From: Priestia endophytica DSM 13796
GTDB taxonomy: Bacteria; Bacillota; Bacilli; Bacillales; Bacillaceae_H
Assembly: GCF_900115845.1 (NCBI RefSeq)
Contig: NZ_FOXX01000007.1
Coordinates: 223,979 to 287,978, forward strand
Length of the DNA: 64,000 nucleotides
Direction of reading: 5' to 3'
Below the pieces are notes generated by a model. The model did no database searches. It was not told the DNA's origin and saw only the letters and a list, made by a program, of their open reading frames with translations. Shown here one piece after another: positions 8,894 through 18,493 of the stretch; position 1 is the first letter of the stretch, and each line of letters begins with the position of its first letter. The translations under genes and the position numbers were made by a program.

Positions 8894-9892
8894 ATGGATT
8901 CTTTATTTGTCTTAACCATTTTAATTGTCATTTTTGCTTTAGCTTTTGATTTTATTAACGGATTTCATGATACAGCAAATGCAATTGCAACATCTGTATC
9001 AACGAAAGCTTTAAAACCACGTCATGCAATTATTTTAGCCGCAGTTATGAACTTTGTTGGAGCGATGACGTTTACAGGGGTTGCTAAAACCATCACCAAG
9101 GATATTGCAGATCCCTTCAAGCTCGATAATGGACTAGTTGTAATTTTGGCTGCGCTTATTGCAGGGATTGCATGGAACTTGATTACTTGGTATTACGGGA
9201 TTCCAAGTAGCTCTTCACATGCCATCATTGGGGCGATTGCAGGAGCAGTTATTGCTTCTTCTGGTTTTGGAGCTATTAACTATAATGGATTTATTAAAAT
9301 TATTGAAGCACTTCTTATTTCACCAATCCTTGCCTTTGTTGTTGGGTTTATTATGTATACTATTATTAAATTGGTTTTTAAAGATAGTAACTTATCCAAA
9401 ACAAACAAGCAGTTTCGACGTGTGCAAATTTTGACTGCAGCTGTTCAGTCTTATACACACGGAACAAATGATGCCCAAAAGGCGATGGGGATTATTACAA
9501 TGGCTTTAATTGCAGCGAACTTACAAGAAACAGATGAAGTTCAATTTTGGGTACAGCTCTCTTGTGCAATTGCAATGGGTCTTGGAACATCTATCGGTGG
9601 ATGGAAAATCATCAAAACTGTAGGCGGGAAAATTATGAAAATCCGTCCTGTAAATGGAGTAGCGGCAGACTTAACAGGAGCAGCTATTATCTTTGGAGCT
9701 ACATATATTCATCTTCCTGTTAGTACAACACACGTTATCTCTTCTTCTATTTTAGGAGTTGGCTCTGCTCATCGTGTGAAAGGTGTAAAATGGGGAACAG
9801 CTCAGCGTATGATTATTACATGGATTATTACGCTTCCGATTTCTGCAGCACTTGGAGCAATTATGTATTTTATTTTAGATTTATTTTTATAA
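8894..9892 (+). CDS. pit: Low-affinity inorganic phosphate transporter
   Basis: A 332-residue integral membrane protein of the PiT family (Pfam PHO4), which imports metal-phosphate complexes by proton symport. The two family repeats are visible: 'DFINGFHDTANAIATSVSTKAL' near the N-terminus and 'YTHGTNDAQKAMGIITMAL' in the second half, each with the GxxDxAN/NDAQ-type signature. Roughly ten hydrophobic segments can be counted. It is cotranscribed with the DUF47 gene 12 bases upstream. Confidence 0.92.
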   Translation: MDSLFVLTILIVIFALAFDFINGFHDTANAIATSVSTKALKPRHAIILAAVMNFVGAMTFTGVAKTITKDIADPFKLDNGLVVILAALIAGIAWNLITWYYGIPSSSSHAIIGAIAGAVIASSGFGAINYNGFIKIIEALLISPILAFVVGFIMYTIIKLVFKDSNLSKTNKQFRRVQILTAAVQSYTHGTNDAQKAMGIITMALIAANLQETDEVQFWVQLSCAIAMGLGTSIGGWKIIKTVGGKIMKIRPVNGVAADLTGAAIIFGATYIHLPVSTTHVISSSILGVGSAHRVKGVKWGTAQRMIITWIITLPISAALGAIMYFILDLFL

Positions 9893-9893
9893 G

Positions 9894-9927
9894 AGAAAGC
9901 GTAGGAGGTATTCCTACGCTTTTTTGT
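9894..9927 (+). terminator. Terminator of the DUF47-pit operon
   Basis: An AAGCGTAGGA / TCCTACGCTT stem is followed by TTTTTT. Confidence 0.9.
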
Positions 9928-9961
9928 TTGTTAAAATAAGGTTAAAAAAGGGGGGAGAGTT

Positions 9962-10618
9962 TTGCAAGGACAAATAGTATCTGTTAATGTGGGAAAACCA
10001 AAAGAGTTAATTTATAAAGGAAAAAGTATTCAAACAGGTATTGAGAAACAGCCAGTAGATAAACCTCTTCTATTAACTAAAGTAAACTTCGTTGGAGACG
10101 GTCAAGCAGATCTTGTGAATCATGGGGGAGAAGATAAAGCAGTATGTGTTTATCCATTTGAACACTATGCTTATTTTAGCAGTGAAATAGGGCTTTCTCT
10201 TTCTTATGGAGCCTTTGGAGAAAATCTAACGCTCCTTGGATTGACAGAAGAAAAGGTATGTATAGGTGATGAATTTCAGATTGGGGAAGCTGTTGTACAA
10301 GTAAGTCAGCCAAGACAGCCGTGCTTTAAATTAGCTCATCGTCACGACACAAAAGATCTTCCACTTCGCTTTCAGGGGACAGGTTATACAGGGTTTTATT
10401 TTCGTGTTCTTTCAGAAGGAGTAGTGTCTAAAGAAGACTCAGTTCAATTTTTAAGACGGCATCAAGACGAAATTACGATTTCATACATAAATGAAGTACA
10501 GTATAAGGATAAAAGTAATAAAGAAAAAGTGAAAAAAATTTTAAGTGTGCCATTTCTATCTGAAAGCTATCAAAAGACGTTTATGAAACGGTTACAGTTA
10601 TTAGAAAAGCAGAACTAG
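9962..10618 (+). CDS. MOSC domain protein (YiiM/YflK type)
   Basis: A 218-residue MOSC-domain protein. The family binds the molybdenum cofactor through a conserved Cys, and E. coli YiiM-type members reduce N-hydroxylated compounds. Here the conserved 'QPRQPCFKLAHRH' places that Cys near residue 121, preceded by 'VNHGGEDKAVCVYPFEHY' and 'FGENLT', all hallmarks of the YiiM branch. The C-terminus carries the small helical '3-alpha' extension. The start is TTG 9962, 5 bases after GGGGGGAG. It forms its own transcript, with a terminator overlapping the stop. Confidence 0.85.
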   Translation: MQGQIVSVNVGKPKELIYKGKSIQTGIEKQPVDKPLLLTKVNFVGDGQADLVNHGGEDKAVCVYPFEHYAYFSSEIGLSLSYGAFGENLTLLGLTEEKVCIGDEFQIGEAVVQVSQPRQPCFKLAHRHDTKDLPLRFQGTGYTGFYFRVLSEGVVSKEDSVQFLRRHQDEITISYINEVQYKDKSNKEKVKKILSVPFLSESYQKTFMKRLQLLEKQN

Positions 10619-10641
10619 TACAATCTAGTTCTGCTTTTTTA
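10608..10641 (+). terminator. Terminator overlapping the MOSC gene end
   Basis: The stem AGCAGAACTAG / CTAGTTCTGCT begins in the last codons of the gene and is followed by TTTTT. Confidence 0.85.
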
Positions 10642-10787
10642 ATTGTGAAGGACGTGTAAAGAGTTAACATACTTTTTATAAAAGAAATGATGAAAAATCA
10701 AAAAGAAGCTTATTTATAGCCCTTTTGCTTACTTCATTCTTTAATTATTAGCATATAGGACATTTACATAATGAATAAAAAAAGTAT

Positions 10788-10822
10788 AAAGAACATTTAT
10801 ATGTCCTTTATAAATGTTCTTT
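10788..10822. repeat. Perfect 14-bp inverted repeat upstream of the SurE-like operon
   Basis: Arms AAAGAACATTTATA (10788-10801) and TATAAATGTTCTTT (10809-10822) flank a 7-base spacer. It lies 63 bases before the start codon. On the minus strand it is followed by a T-run. It could be an operator or a hairpin in the leader. Confidence 0.7.
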
Positions 10823-10885
10823 AAAATAAAACTACAAGAAACATGTTCTAAATGGTTACGGAAAGAAAGAGAGGCGAACAATTCT

Positions 10886-11650
10886 ATGCGTTTCTTAATT
10901 ACAAGCAGTAGCGGAATATTTTCACCTGCTGTAGGATCCATCGTTGAAGTTCTTAACCATTTTGGCGAAGTTTTCGTTGTTTGCCCTCATAAAGAGAGCT
11001 CTTTGGCAGGTTATACGGTTACATTACATAAGCCACTAAAAGTTACAGAGCTAACGGCTTTTGGTGCCGAAATAAAATCATGGGTTGTAAACGGTACTTC
11101 AGTGGATTGCGTAAAAATTGGTATTGAGAAGTTGATTAAGAAAAAAGTTGATTTTATTGTCTCAGGTATACATATAGGCTCACCGTCAGGAAGAGATCTT
11201 GCTTACTGCGGAGATATAGCAGCAGCAATGGAGGGCACGTTTTTTCAAATTCCGTCTCTTGCTCTTTCAATAGATGGTATAGCAGAAAATGAGGTGAACT
11301 TTTCGTCCTTTAAGAAATATTTTAATGAGCTTATAGAAGTATTCCTAGCTCATAAACATCCAAAAGGAGTTTGCTTTCATATTCATTTCCCCACTTTGAC
11401 AGAGAAAAACTGTCAAGGTGTAAAAGTGGTGGATTTTGATTTTACTTTTAGCCGCTACAAGTACGTTACCATACATGATGATCATCAGGATTTTTATGTA
11501 CTACAACAAAAGGAGAACGAAAGAAAAGATAAAGAAACTAGAGAGAACAACTTAACAAGAGCGAGTTACATAACTGTTACACCTTTAGAAAACTTAATAA
11601 GTCAGCGAAAGCATATTCGTAAATTAGAAAGATGGTTCAAAGACAAATAA
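10886..11650 (+). CDS. SurE-like protein with altered metal site
   Basis: This 254-residue protein aligns with SurE 5'/3'-nucleotidases along the N-terminal Rossmann-like domain: 'MRFLITSSSGIFSP', 'VFVVCPHKESSLAGYTVTLHKPL', 'NGTSVDCVKIGI', 'DFIVSGIHIGSPSGRDL' and 'AAAMEGTFFQIPSLALS'. In characterised SurE proteins the metal ligands are the two Asp of 'NDDG', a Ser, and the Asn of 'SGxN'. Here the DD pair is SS and the Asn is His; only the Ser remains. Normal nucleotidase activity is therefore doubtful. It is the first gene of an operon with an FbpABC-type importer 23 bases downstream. ATG 10886 behind GAGAGGCG is chosen over an upstream in-frame ATG at 10814, which lies inside the inverted repeat. 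Confidence 0.75.
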   Translation: MRFLITSSSGIFSPAVGSIVEVLNHFGEVFVVCPHKESSLAGYTVTLHKPLKVTELTAFGAEIKSWVVNGTSVDCVKIGIEKLIKKKVDFIVSGIHIGSPSGRDLAYCGDIAAAMEGTFFQIPSLALSIDGIAENEVNFSSFKKYFNELIEVFLAHKHPKGVCFHIHFPTLTEKNCQGVKVVDFDFTFSRYKYVTIHDDHQDFYVLQQKENERKDKETRENNLTRASYITVTPLENLISQRKHIRKLERWFKDK

Positions 11651-11673
11651 ATTGTAGAGAAGGAGTTGCCATA

Positions 11674-12693
11674 ATGAAGAAAAATTGGTTACTGAACGCC
11701 TGTCTTGTTCCAGTTCTCTTACTTAGCGCGTGTGGAACAGAGAGCAGCAGTGGAGAAGAACGTAAGCAAGGGGGTGTAGGAGGCACGCTTGAGTTTTATA
11801 CTTCACAACCTGATGAAGATGTTACAAAGCTCATTGAAGGGTTCAATAAAAAATACCCTGATGTAGAGGTTAAAGCTTTTCGTTCTGGAACAGAGGAAGT
11901 AGTGGGAAAAGTTCAAGCAGAGAAAAGAGCAGGAGATGTAAAAGCAGATGTTATGCTTGTAGCAGATAGCGTTACATTTGAAAAGTTAAAAGAACAAGAT
12001 TTGCTTTTGTCCTATAAGTCGAAAGAAATCGAGCATATACCAGACGATTTTGTGGATGATGATTATATGTATACAGGAACGAAAATGATGGCAACAGTGT
12101 TAGCTGTAAATACGACAAATGTGAAAGAGCCTAAAGAAACGTGGAGCGTGTTAACTGATAAGAAAACAAAAGGGAAAGCTGTGATGCCAAGTCCTTTATA
12201 TTCAGGAGCTGCGGATTATAATGTGGGCGTTATGAGCAGACAAAAGAAATTAAATTGGAATTTTTTTGACGAGTTAAAGAAGAACGATATGACCGTTGTA
12301 CAAGGAAATGGTGCAGCATTAAAAGCAGTTGCGAGTGGCCAAAAAGACTACGGACTTGTTGTTGACTATCTTGCTTTGCGAGCTAAAAAAGAAGGATCAC
12401 CTATTGAACTCATTTATCCTAAGGAAGGAGTTCCGGTCATTACAGAACCTGTTGGTATTATGGAAGGTACAAAAAATGAAAAGGCTGCAAAAGCATTTGT
12501 TGACTATATTCTGTCGGAAGAAGGACAAAAGCTTTCTGCTAACCTTGGTTACGCACCTATCAGACAAGAGATAGAGGCACCTGATGGTTTAAAATCGATG
12601 GAAAGTATTCAAATATTAGACTCCCCATTATCAGAGCTGTATAAGTCACGAGAAGAAGATAAGGAGCGGTTTAAAAGAATTTTCGGAAACTAG
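11674..12693 (+). CDS. Fe3+/2-AEP-type ABC transporter substrate-binding lipoprotein
   Basis: A 339-residue extracellular solute-binding lipoprotein. The lipobox LLSAC gives Cys20. The fold pattern ('LEFYTSQPDEDVTKLIEGFNKKYPDVEVKAFRSGTEEVVGKV...', 'KGKAVMPSPLYSGAA', 'AAKAFVDYILSEEGQ') is that of the FbpA/PotD-like family, which binds ferric ion, 2-aminoethylphosphonate or phosphorylated compounds. The FbpA iron ligands (two adjacent Tyr) are not obvious, so iron is not assured. The start is ATG 11674 with AAGGAG 8 bases upstream. Next to a SurE-like protein, an organophosphate substrate is a reasonable guess only. Confidence 0.82.
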   Translation: MKKNWLLNACLVPVLLLSACGTESSSGEERKQGGVGGTLEFYTSQPDEDVTKLIEGFNKKYPDVEVKAFRSGTEEVVGKVQAEKRAGDVKADVMLVADSVTFEKLKEQDLLLSYKSKEIEHIPDDFVDDDYMYTGTKMMATVLAVNTTNVKEPKETWSVLTDKKTKGKAVMPSPLYSGAADYNVGVMSRQKKLNWNFFDELKKNDMTVVQGNGAALKAVASGQKDYGLVVDYLALRAKKEGSPIELIYPKEGVPVITEPVGIMEGTKNEKAAKAFVDYILSEEGQKLSANLGYAPIRQEIEAPDGLKSMESIQILDSPLSELYKSREEDKERFKRIFGN

Positions 12694-12706
12694 AGAGGTG
12701 CTATAA

Positions 12707-14434
12707 ATGGAACGCTTTTCGTTAAGAAGACAAATTTCTTTGTCTTCTCTTTTGTCGACACGTTTAACACATGCTTTATTCATTAAACTCGGGATATTTT
12801 GTCTTCTATTTTTCTTTTTTCTGCTACCTATTGTTCGCCTTATTATAATGAGCTTCACAGAAGGTCATGAAATAAGTTTTTTGAATTATAGCTCTATTTT
12901 ATCAGAAGCTGCTACATGGTCGATGTTAAAGAATACAGCTATCGTTGTTGGGGGAGCAACGATAGTGTCAATTTGTTTAGGGGTTTTGTTCGCTTGGCTT
13001 GTTGCTTACACAGATATTCGTTTAAAAAAACTTCTACAACTCTTCATTATGTTACCTTTTTTGATTCCATCCTATATAATGACGCTCGCTTGGACTCAAT
13101 TTACAGAGAGAAACAGCTTTTTCATAAGTTTTTTAAAGCCTTTTTTAGGGGGTTCTCATCTTAATCTTTATAGCTATAGTGGACTAATCTTTTTGCTTGG
13201 AATTGTTCATTATCCACTTGTTTATTTGCTGACTCTTCATGTATTAAGAAAGATTCCAAGAGACTTGGAATGGGCAGTAAGAGCTTCGGGAGGAACGCGA
13301 TTTACGATGTGTAAGACCGTTACACTGCCTCTAGCACTTCCAGGTATTATTAGTGGGGCGATGCTAGCCTTCTTAACAACTATTGATAATTTTGGTATAC
13401 CAGCCTTTCTTGGTATACCAGCCAATATCCCTGTTTTAAGTACTGCTATTTATCAAGAAGTGATTGGGTTTGGAGAAGATGCTTTTGCAAGGGGAGCTGC
13501 GTTATCAGTCTTACTCGGCGTTATTGTGTTCATTTTTACTTTTCTTCAATATATACTGCTAAAACGATTTTCTTATCAGGAAACAGGTAGAGTAGAAAAC
13601 GAACCACGCATTTTTTTAAAGAAAGGGAGATTGGCGATAGAAATAGTGTTATGGTCATTTCTGCTTTTCATAAGCATTGTCCCTTTATTTTCAATGGTTG
13701 GAACTTCTTTTATTAAGGCATATGGCTTACCATTTTCATTTGAAAATATGACGATGGAACATTATAAATATATTTTGTTTCAGTATGAAAAAGTAAAAAT
13801 TGGAATTGTAAATAGTTTAAAGCTTGCTTTTTTTACAACTATCATTTGTCTTTTTATTGGAACGGCTATAGCTTATATACGAATACGATTTGATCGCCAT
13901 GAAACAAGATTAACAGAAGGAATCATTAGCTTACCATATGCACTTCCAGGTATGGTGCTTGCTCTTGCTATGATTTTAGCTTGGGTACAGCCTGTTCCAG
14001 GGTGGAAACCTGGAATATATGGAACGATATGGATATTACTTGTTGCGTACGTTACAAGGTTTCTCATTTTGCAAGTCCGAAGTAGTATGACGGCTCTTTC
14101 GCAAGTTTCTACTGAGATGGAGGAAGCCGCACATATTAGTGGTGCTAGAGGTATAGCAAAATGGCGTTATATTATGCTTCCGCTTCTATTTTCAGGAGTA
14201 CTCAGTGGCGCTTTTCTCGTTTTTATTACAACATTGACAGAGCTTACAGTTTCTTCATTGCTATGGTCGAGCGGATCCGAGACAATCGGACTGTTAATCT
14301 TTAGTTTCGAACAAGGAGGATACACAACGTATTCGACAGCTCTTTCAACCCTTATTTTACTGTTTTTAATGCTCACAAGCCTCATTATCTATTTGCTTAT
14401 AAAATGCTTCAACAAGAAAGTAGGGAAAGTATGA
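12707..14434 (+). CDS. Fused dual-domain ABC transporter permease (FbpB type)
   Basis: A 575-residue membrane protein with two BPD_transp_1 domains in tandem, as in FbpB/AfuB and the 2-AEP transporters. EAA-type loops are at about residues 185-215 ('EWAVRASGGTRFTMCKTVTLPLALPG') and 470-495 ('EEAAHISGARGIAKWRYIMLPLLFSG'). About twelve hydrophobic segments are visible. It sits 13 bases after the binding protein and overlaps the ATPase start by 4 bases. It forms the membrane channel of the importer. Confidence 0.88.
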   Translation: MERFSLRRQISLSSLLSTRLTHALFIKLGIFCLLFFFFLLPIVRLIIMSFTEGHEISFLNYSSILSEAATWSMLKNTAIVVGGATIVSICLGVLFAWLVAYTDIRLKKLLQLFIMLPFLIPSYIMTLAWTQFTERNSFFISFLKPFLGGSHLNLYSYSGLIFLLGIVHYPLVYLLTLHVLRKIPRDLEWAVRASGGTRFTMCKTVTLPLALPGIISGAMLAFLTTIDNFGIPAFLGIPANIPVLSTAIYQEVIGFGEDAFARGAALSVLLGVIVFIFTFLQYILLKRFSYQETGRVENEPRIFLKKGRLAIEIVLWSFLLFISIVPLFSMVGTSFIKAYGLPFSFENMTMEHYKYILFQYEKVKIGIVNSLKLAFFTTIICLFIGTAIAYIRIRFDRHETRLTEGIISLPYALPGMVLALAMILAWVQPVPGWKPGIYGTIWILLVAYVTRFLILQVRSSMTALSQVSTEMEEAAHISGARGIAKWRYIMLPLLFSGVLSGAFLVFITTLTELTVSSLLWSSGSETIGLLIFSFEQGGYTTYSTALSTLILLFLMLTSLIIYLLIKCFNKKVGKV

Positions 14435-15507
14435 ATACAGTTGTTAAAAATGTATCAAAAAAATTTGGAGAAACATCAGCTTTATCCAGAATTAATTTAG
14501 ATATTAGCAATGGGGAATTTATTGCAATTTTAGGTCCATCTGGGTGTGGGAAAACAACTCTTCTGCGCCTTATAGCTGGGTTTGATTCACCAACGGACGG
14601 AGAAATTATGATGAATAAAGAATGTGTAGCAGAAAAGGGAAAAGTGGTTCCACCTGAGAAACGAAATATTAGCATGGTATTTCAATCTTTGGCCCTTTGG
14701 CCACATTTAAAAGTAAAAGAGCAAGTGATGTTTCCATTGAAACATCATAAATTTATTGATCAGGAAATTAAAAAGAATGCAGATCAGCGCGTGCAGCAAA
14801 TGCTTGAACTTGTTGGCTTGCAACATTTAGCAACACGTATGCCTCATGAATTATCAGGAGGTCAGAAGCAGCGGGTTGCCATTGCAAGAGCTCTTGCTCC
14901 AAATCCTTCTCTTTTATTAATGGATGAACCGTTAAGTAGTTTAGATGCTGAGCTACGGGCTGAATTGCGCAATGAAATTCAAACGATTCATAAGGTTACA
15001 AATACTTCTATTCTCTATGTTACTCATGATCAAACAGAAGCTTTAGCAATGGCAGATCGTATTGTTGTTATGAAAGAAGGAGCAATTGAACAAATTGGTA
15101 CACCCCAAGATATTTATCACAATCCGAAAACTTCTTTTGTAGCCACATTTGTTGGGAAAGCGAACCTCATCCCTGGTAATTGGAAAGGGAATTATTTTCA
15201 TCCTTTTTCGCATCAGACGCTAGCGTGGGATATCCCTTTTTCAACCTTTTTAAAAGAGGAGGGAAGCTGTGCAATAAGACCTGAACAGCTTTTGTTAGAT
15301 TGTGTAGGCGAAGGAATTCCCTGTACTGTTAAAAATGTTCTTTTCCAAGGAAAAGAAATTCATTACACAATAAAGCTTAGCAACTGTACAGTGCGTGTGA
15401 TAGGGTGTTTGAAAAAACGATTTAGCGTTGGGGAGAAAGCTGTCTTAAAGCTGAGAAGTGTTGAAGAACCAAGTCAAGAGATGGCTTCTATTATCGGAGT
15501 AAATTGA
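14431..15507 (+). CDS. FbpC/PotA-type ABC transporter ATPase
   Basis: A 358-residue ATPase with Walker A GPSGCGKTT (residues 35-43), signature LSGGQKQRV, Walker B 'LLLMDEPLSSLD' and H-loop 'THDQTEALAMADRI', followed by a TOBE-like C-terminal regulatory domain. ATG 14431 overlaps the permease stop (ATGA). An earlier ATG at 14404 in the same frame would lie further inside the permease gene and is less likely. It is the last gene of the SurE-like/ABC operon; I see no strong terminator directly after it. Confidence 0.88.
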   Translation: MNTVVKNVSKKFGETSALSRINLDISNGEFIAILGPSGCGKTTLLRLIAGFDSPTDGEIMMNKECVAEKGKVVPPEKRNISMVFQSLALWPHLKVKEQVMFPLKHHKFIDQEIKKNADQRVQQMLELVGLQHLATRMPHELSGGQKQRVAIARALAPNPSLLLMDEPLSSLDAELRAELRNEIQTIHKVTNTSILYVTHDQTEALAMADRIVVMKEGAIEQIGTPQDIYHNPKTSFVATFVGKANLIPGNWKGNYFHPFSHQTLAWDIPFSTFLKEEGSCAIRPEQLLLDCVGEGIPCTVKNVLFQGKEIHYTIKLSNCTVRVIGCLKKRFSVGEKAVLKLRSVEEPSQEMASIIGVN

Positions 15508-15648
15508 GAGTAGCTAAAAATTTAAACGTAAACTCAAAATGAAAAAAAATTAAAGAACATTAAAAAAGAGGGTTAATAAGACTCTTCAAGAAACTATATA
15601 TTATAGAAGGTTTATATTACTACTATAAAAAAGGATGGTGCGCAGACA

Positions 15649-16230
15649 TTGAAACGTGTATGTGTTTTTGCAGGGTCTAACATGGGACTTAATCCAGAGT
15701 ATGCTAAACAAGCGAGAGAACTTGGGCGAGTCATTGCAATGAATGGGTTTCATCTTGTTTATGGTGGTTCTAAATTAGGGCTAATGGGAGAAGTAGCAAA
15801 TGGCGCTCTAGAACAGGGGGGCCATGTTACTGGAGTTATGCCTAGAGGTTTATTTAAAGAAGAAATAGCTCACAGAGGTGTGAGCGACTTTATTGAAGTA
15901 GCGGATATGCATGAGCGAAAAGCGAAAATGTCAGAGCTAAGCGATATGTATGTAGCTTTACCTGGAGGATATGGAACATTTGAAGAGCTTTTTGAGGTCA
16001 TCTGCTGGGCTCAAATTGGTATTCATAAAAAACCAATTGGATTATTAAATGTCGAAGGATATTATGATCCTCTGCTACAGCTTATTGAACATACTGTTAA
16101 TTCAGGATTTATGCCGCGCGTGCATGGACAGTACGTTATGCAAGGATCCAATCCAAAATGTTTACTAGAATATATGCTTGATTTTATTCCAGAAGGATAC
16201 AAAAGTAAGAGAGTGCCTCCTGCTGGTTGA
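15649..16230 (+). CDS. LOG-family protein (cytokinin riboside monophosphate phosphoribohydrolase type)
   Basis: This 193-residue Rossmann-fold protein of the TIGR00730/LOG family resembles B. subtilis YvdD. Family members hydrolyse N6-modified AMP or other nucleoside monophosphates to base and ribose phosphate. The signature motifs are present: 'VYGGSKLGLMG' (about 37-47) and 'PGGYGTFEE' (about 105-113) with the catalytic Arg in 'MHERKAKM'. The start is TTG 15649 behind AAGGATGG. It stands alone between two transcription units and ends at a terminator. Confidence 0.88.
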   Translation: MKRVCVFAGSNMGLNPEYAKQARELGRVIAMNGFHLVYGGSKLGLMGEVANGALEQGGHVTGVMPRGLFKEEIAHRGVSDFIEVADMHERKAKMSELSDMYVALPGGYGTFEELFEVICWAQIGIHKKPIGLLNVEGYYDPLLQLIEHTVNSGFMPRVHGQYVMQGSNPKCLLEYMLDFIPEGYKSKRVPPAG

Positions 16231-16245
16231 GAAATAAAACAATAG

Positions 16246-16282
16246 AAAAAACGGTCATAACAAGTTATGACCGTTTTGTTTA
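16246..16282 (+). terminator. Terminator after the LOG gene
   Basis: An AAAACGGTCATAA / TTATGACCGTTTT stem with a short loop is followed by a T-rich tail. Confidence 0.85.
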
Positions 16283-16372
16283 GAAGGAAATCTCCTCAAA
16301 AGAGAAAATTTCATTATTTAATGAGACTCTCATAGCACAAAGCTTTCAATACGTCCCATGTTGGTGAAGAGC

Positions 16373-16891
<519 letters not shown>

Positions 16892-18466
16892 ATGGAGCTA
16901 GTTATTTTACAAACGAGCGATATACATGGACATGTGTTACCAATTCAGTATGGAACAAATGAGAGAGCAGATCTCGGGATAGCTAAAATAGCAACAATGC
17001 TCAAACAAGAGGAAGAAAAAAGTAAATATGTGTTAAAAATAGATAACGGAGATTTAATTCAAGGAAGTCCGTTGCTTACATACTATATGAAATATGAACG
17101 AAATCATAAAAATCCAATGATCGCTATCCTAAATCATTTAAAATATGACGGGGCAGTTGTTGGAAATCATGAGTTTAATTACGGACGTGAAGCTTTAGAG
17201 GAAGCTGTAGCACAATCAAACTTTCCATGGCTGTGTGCTAACATTTTGGAGAAAGAAAAAGAAACACCTTTTTTAGGAACACCTTATATAATTAAAGAAA
17301 TAAATGGGATAAAGGTAGCTGTTTTAGGAGTGACAACTCACTATATTCCAAATTGGGAAGAGCCTGCTCATATTGAAAACCTAGTCTTTGCAGATGCTCT
17401 AAAAGTAACTGAAAAATGGGTATCATATATTCATGAACACGAAAAACCACATCTTCTCGTTGTGTCTTATCATGGGGGATTTGAACGGGATTTGGAAACA
17501 GGTGAAGCTACTGAAACATTAACAGGAGAAAATCAAGCTTATGAGATTTGTCAGCATATTGAAGGTATTGATGTTCTTTTAACAGGGCATCAGCATCGCT
17601 CCTTAGCAGGAGAAGTAAATGGTGTGACAATTGTCCAGCCGAGCTTTTTTGGACAAGAAGTAGGAAAAGTTGTGGTTAAGTTTGAAAAAGAGGAAGAGGG
17701 CTATTCTATTCTAAAAAAAGAGAGCATGACACTATCTACAAAAGAAATTGTTGAAGACGAGGAAATAGTAGAACTTGTTCGTTATTATGAAGAGGGGACG
17801 CAAAAGTGGCTCGATGAGAAAATTGGAACTGCAAAAGAAAGTATGAAAATTGATGATGTCTTCCAAGCGAGAATAAAAGAACATCCACTTATTGAATTTA
17901 TAAATAAGGTCCAAATGTACGCGTCAGGGGCCCAAATTTCTTGTACAGCTTTGTTTAACGACAGTGTAAAAGGATTTGATAAAGAGATTACAATGCGTGA
18001 CATTGTCTCGAATTATATTTATCCTAATACATTAAAAGTTATTAGAGTAACAGGCTCTGATATGAAAGCAGCTTTAGAAAGATCTGCTTCCTATTTTGCG
18101 TTGGATGAAAATGGAGAATTAACCGTAAGCAAAGACTTTTCTTATCCAAAACCACAAGCCTATAATTACGATATGTGGGAAGGCATACAATATAAAGTTG
18201 ATGTTTCCAAAAAAGTAGGCGAGCGTATTGTATTTCTAGAAAAAGATGGAGCACAAATAGAGGAAGAAGCCTTTTATGAAATTGTCACAAATGCGTATAG
18301 AGCAGGTGGCGGTGGAGATTATGAGATGTTTAAAAATAAGGATGTTGTAAGAGATATAACAGTTGCAATGACAGATTTAATTGCTGAATATATTACAAAG
18401 TTCTCTCCTATAGATGTTTCTGTTAATCATAATTGGGAAGTGATAGCTTCTGAAAAACTAGAATAA
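16892..18466 (+). CDS. 5'-nucleotidase/2',3'-cyclic phosphodiesterase-type metallophosphatase
   Basis: A 524-residue two-domain enzyme of the UshA/YunD family. The N-terminal metallophosphatase domain carries DIHG (residues 10-13), the 'DNGDLIQGSP' metal motif, GNHEFN (about 91) and GHQHR (about 232). The C-terminal 5'-nucleotidase domain contains the 'NAYRAGGGGDYEMF' substrate-stacking region. It has no signal peptide, so it is probably cytosolic, unlike UshA. It is likely to hydrolyse nucleotides, but the precise substrate is open. It starts at ATG behind AAGGAG. A DUF1992 gene follows 27 bases later, probably in the same transcript. Confidence 0.85.
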   Translation: MELVILQTSDIHGHVLPIQYGTNERADLGIAKIATMLKQEEEKSKYVLKIDNGDLIQGSPLLTYYMKYERNHKNPMIAILNHLKYDGAVVGNHEFNYGREALEEAVAQSNFPWLCANILEKEKETPFLGTPYIIKEINGIKVAVLGVTTHYIPNWEEPAHIENLVFADALKVTEKWVSYIHEHEKPHLLVVSYHGGFERDLETGEATETLTGENQAYEICQHIEGIDVLLTGHQHRSLAGEVNGVTIVQPSFFGQEVGKVVVKFEKEEEGYSILKKESMTLSTKEIVEDEEIVELVRYYEEGTQKWLDEKIGTAKESMKIDDVFQARIKEHPLIEFINKVQMYASGAQISCTALFNDSVKGFDKEITMRDIVSNYIYPNTLKVIRVTGSDMKAALERSASYFALDENGELTVSKDFSYPKPQAYNYDMWEGIQYKVDVSKKVGERIVFLEKDGAQIEEEAFYEIVTNAYRAGGGGDYEMFKNKDVVRDITVAMTDLIAEYITKFSPIDVSVNHNWEVIASEKLE

Positions 18467-18493
18467 CGATGTTCTTTAGAAGGAGATGAAAGA

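Noticed and set aside
9219..9434. ORF within pit in another frame
   Set aside because: It is a frame shadow of membrane-segment codons (Leu/Ile-rich) and pit itself is intact.
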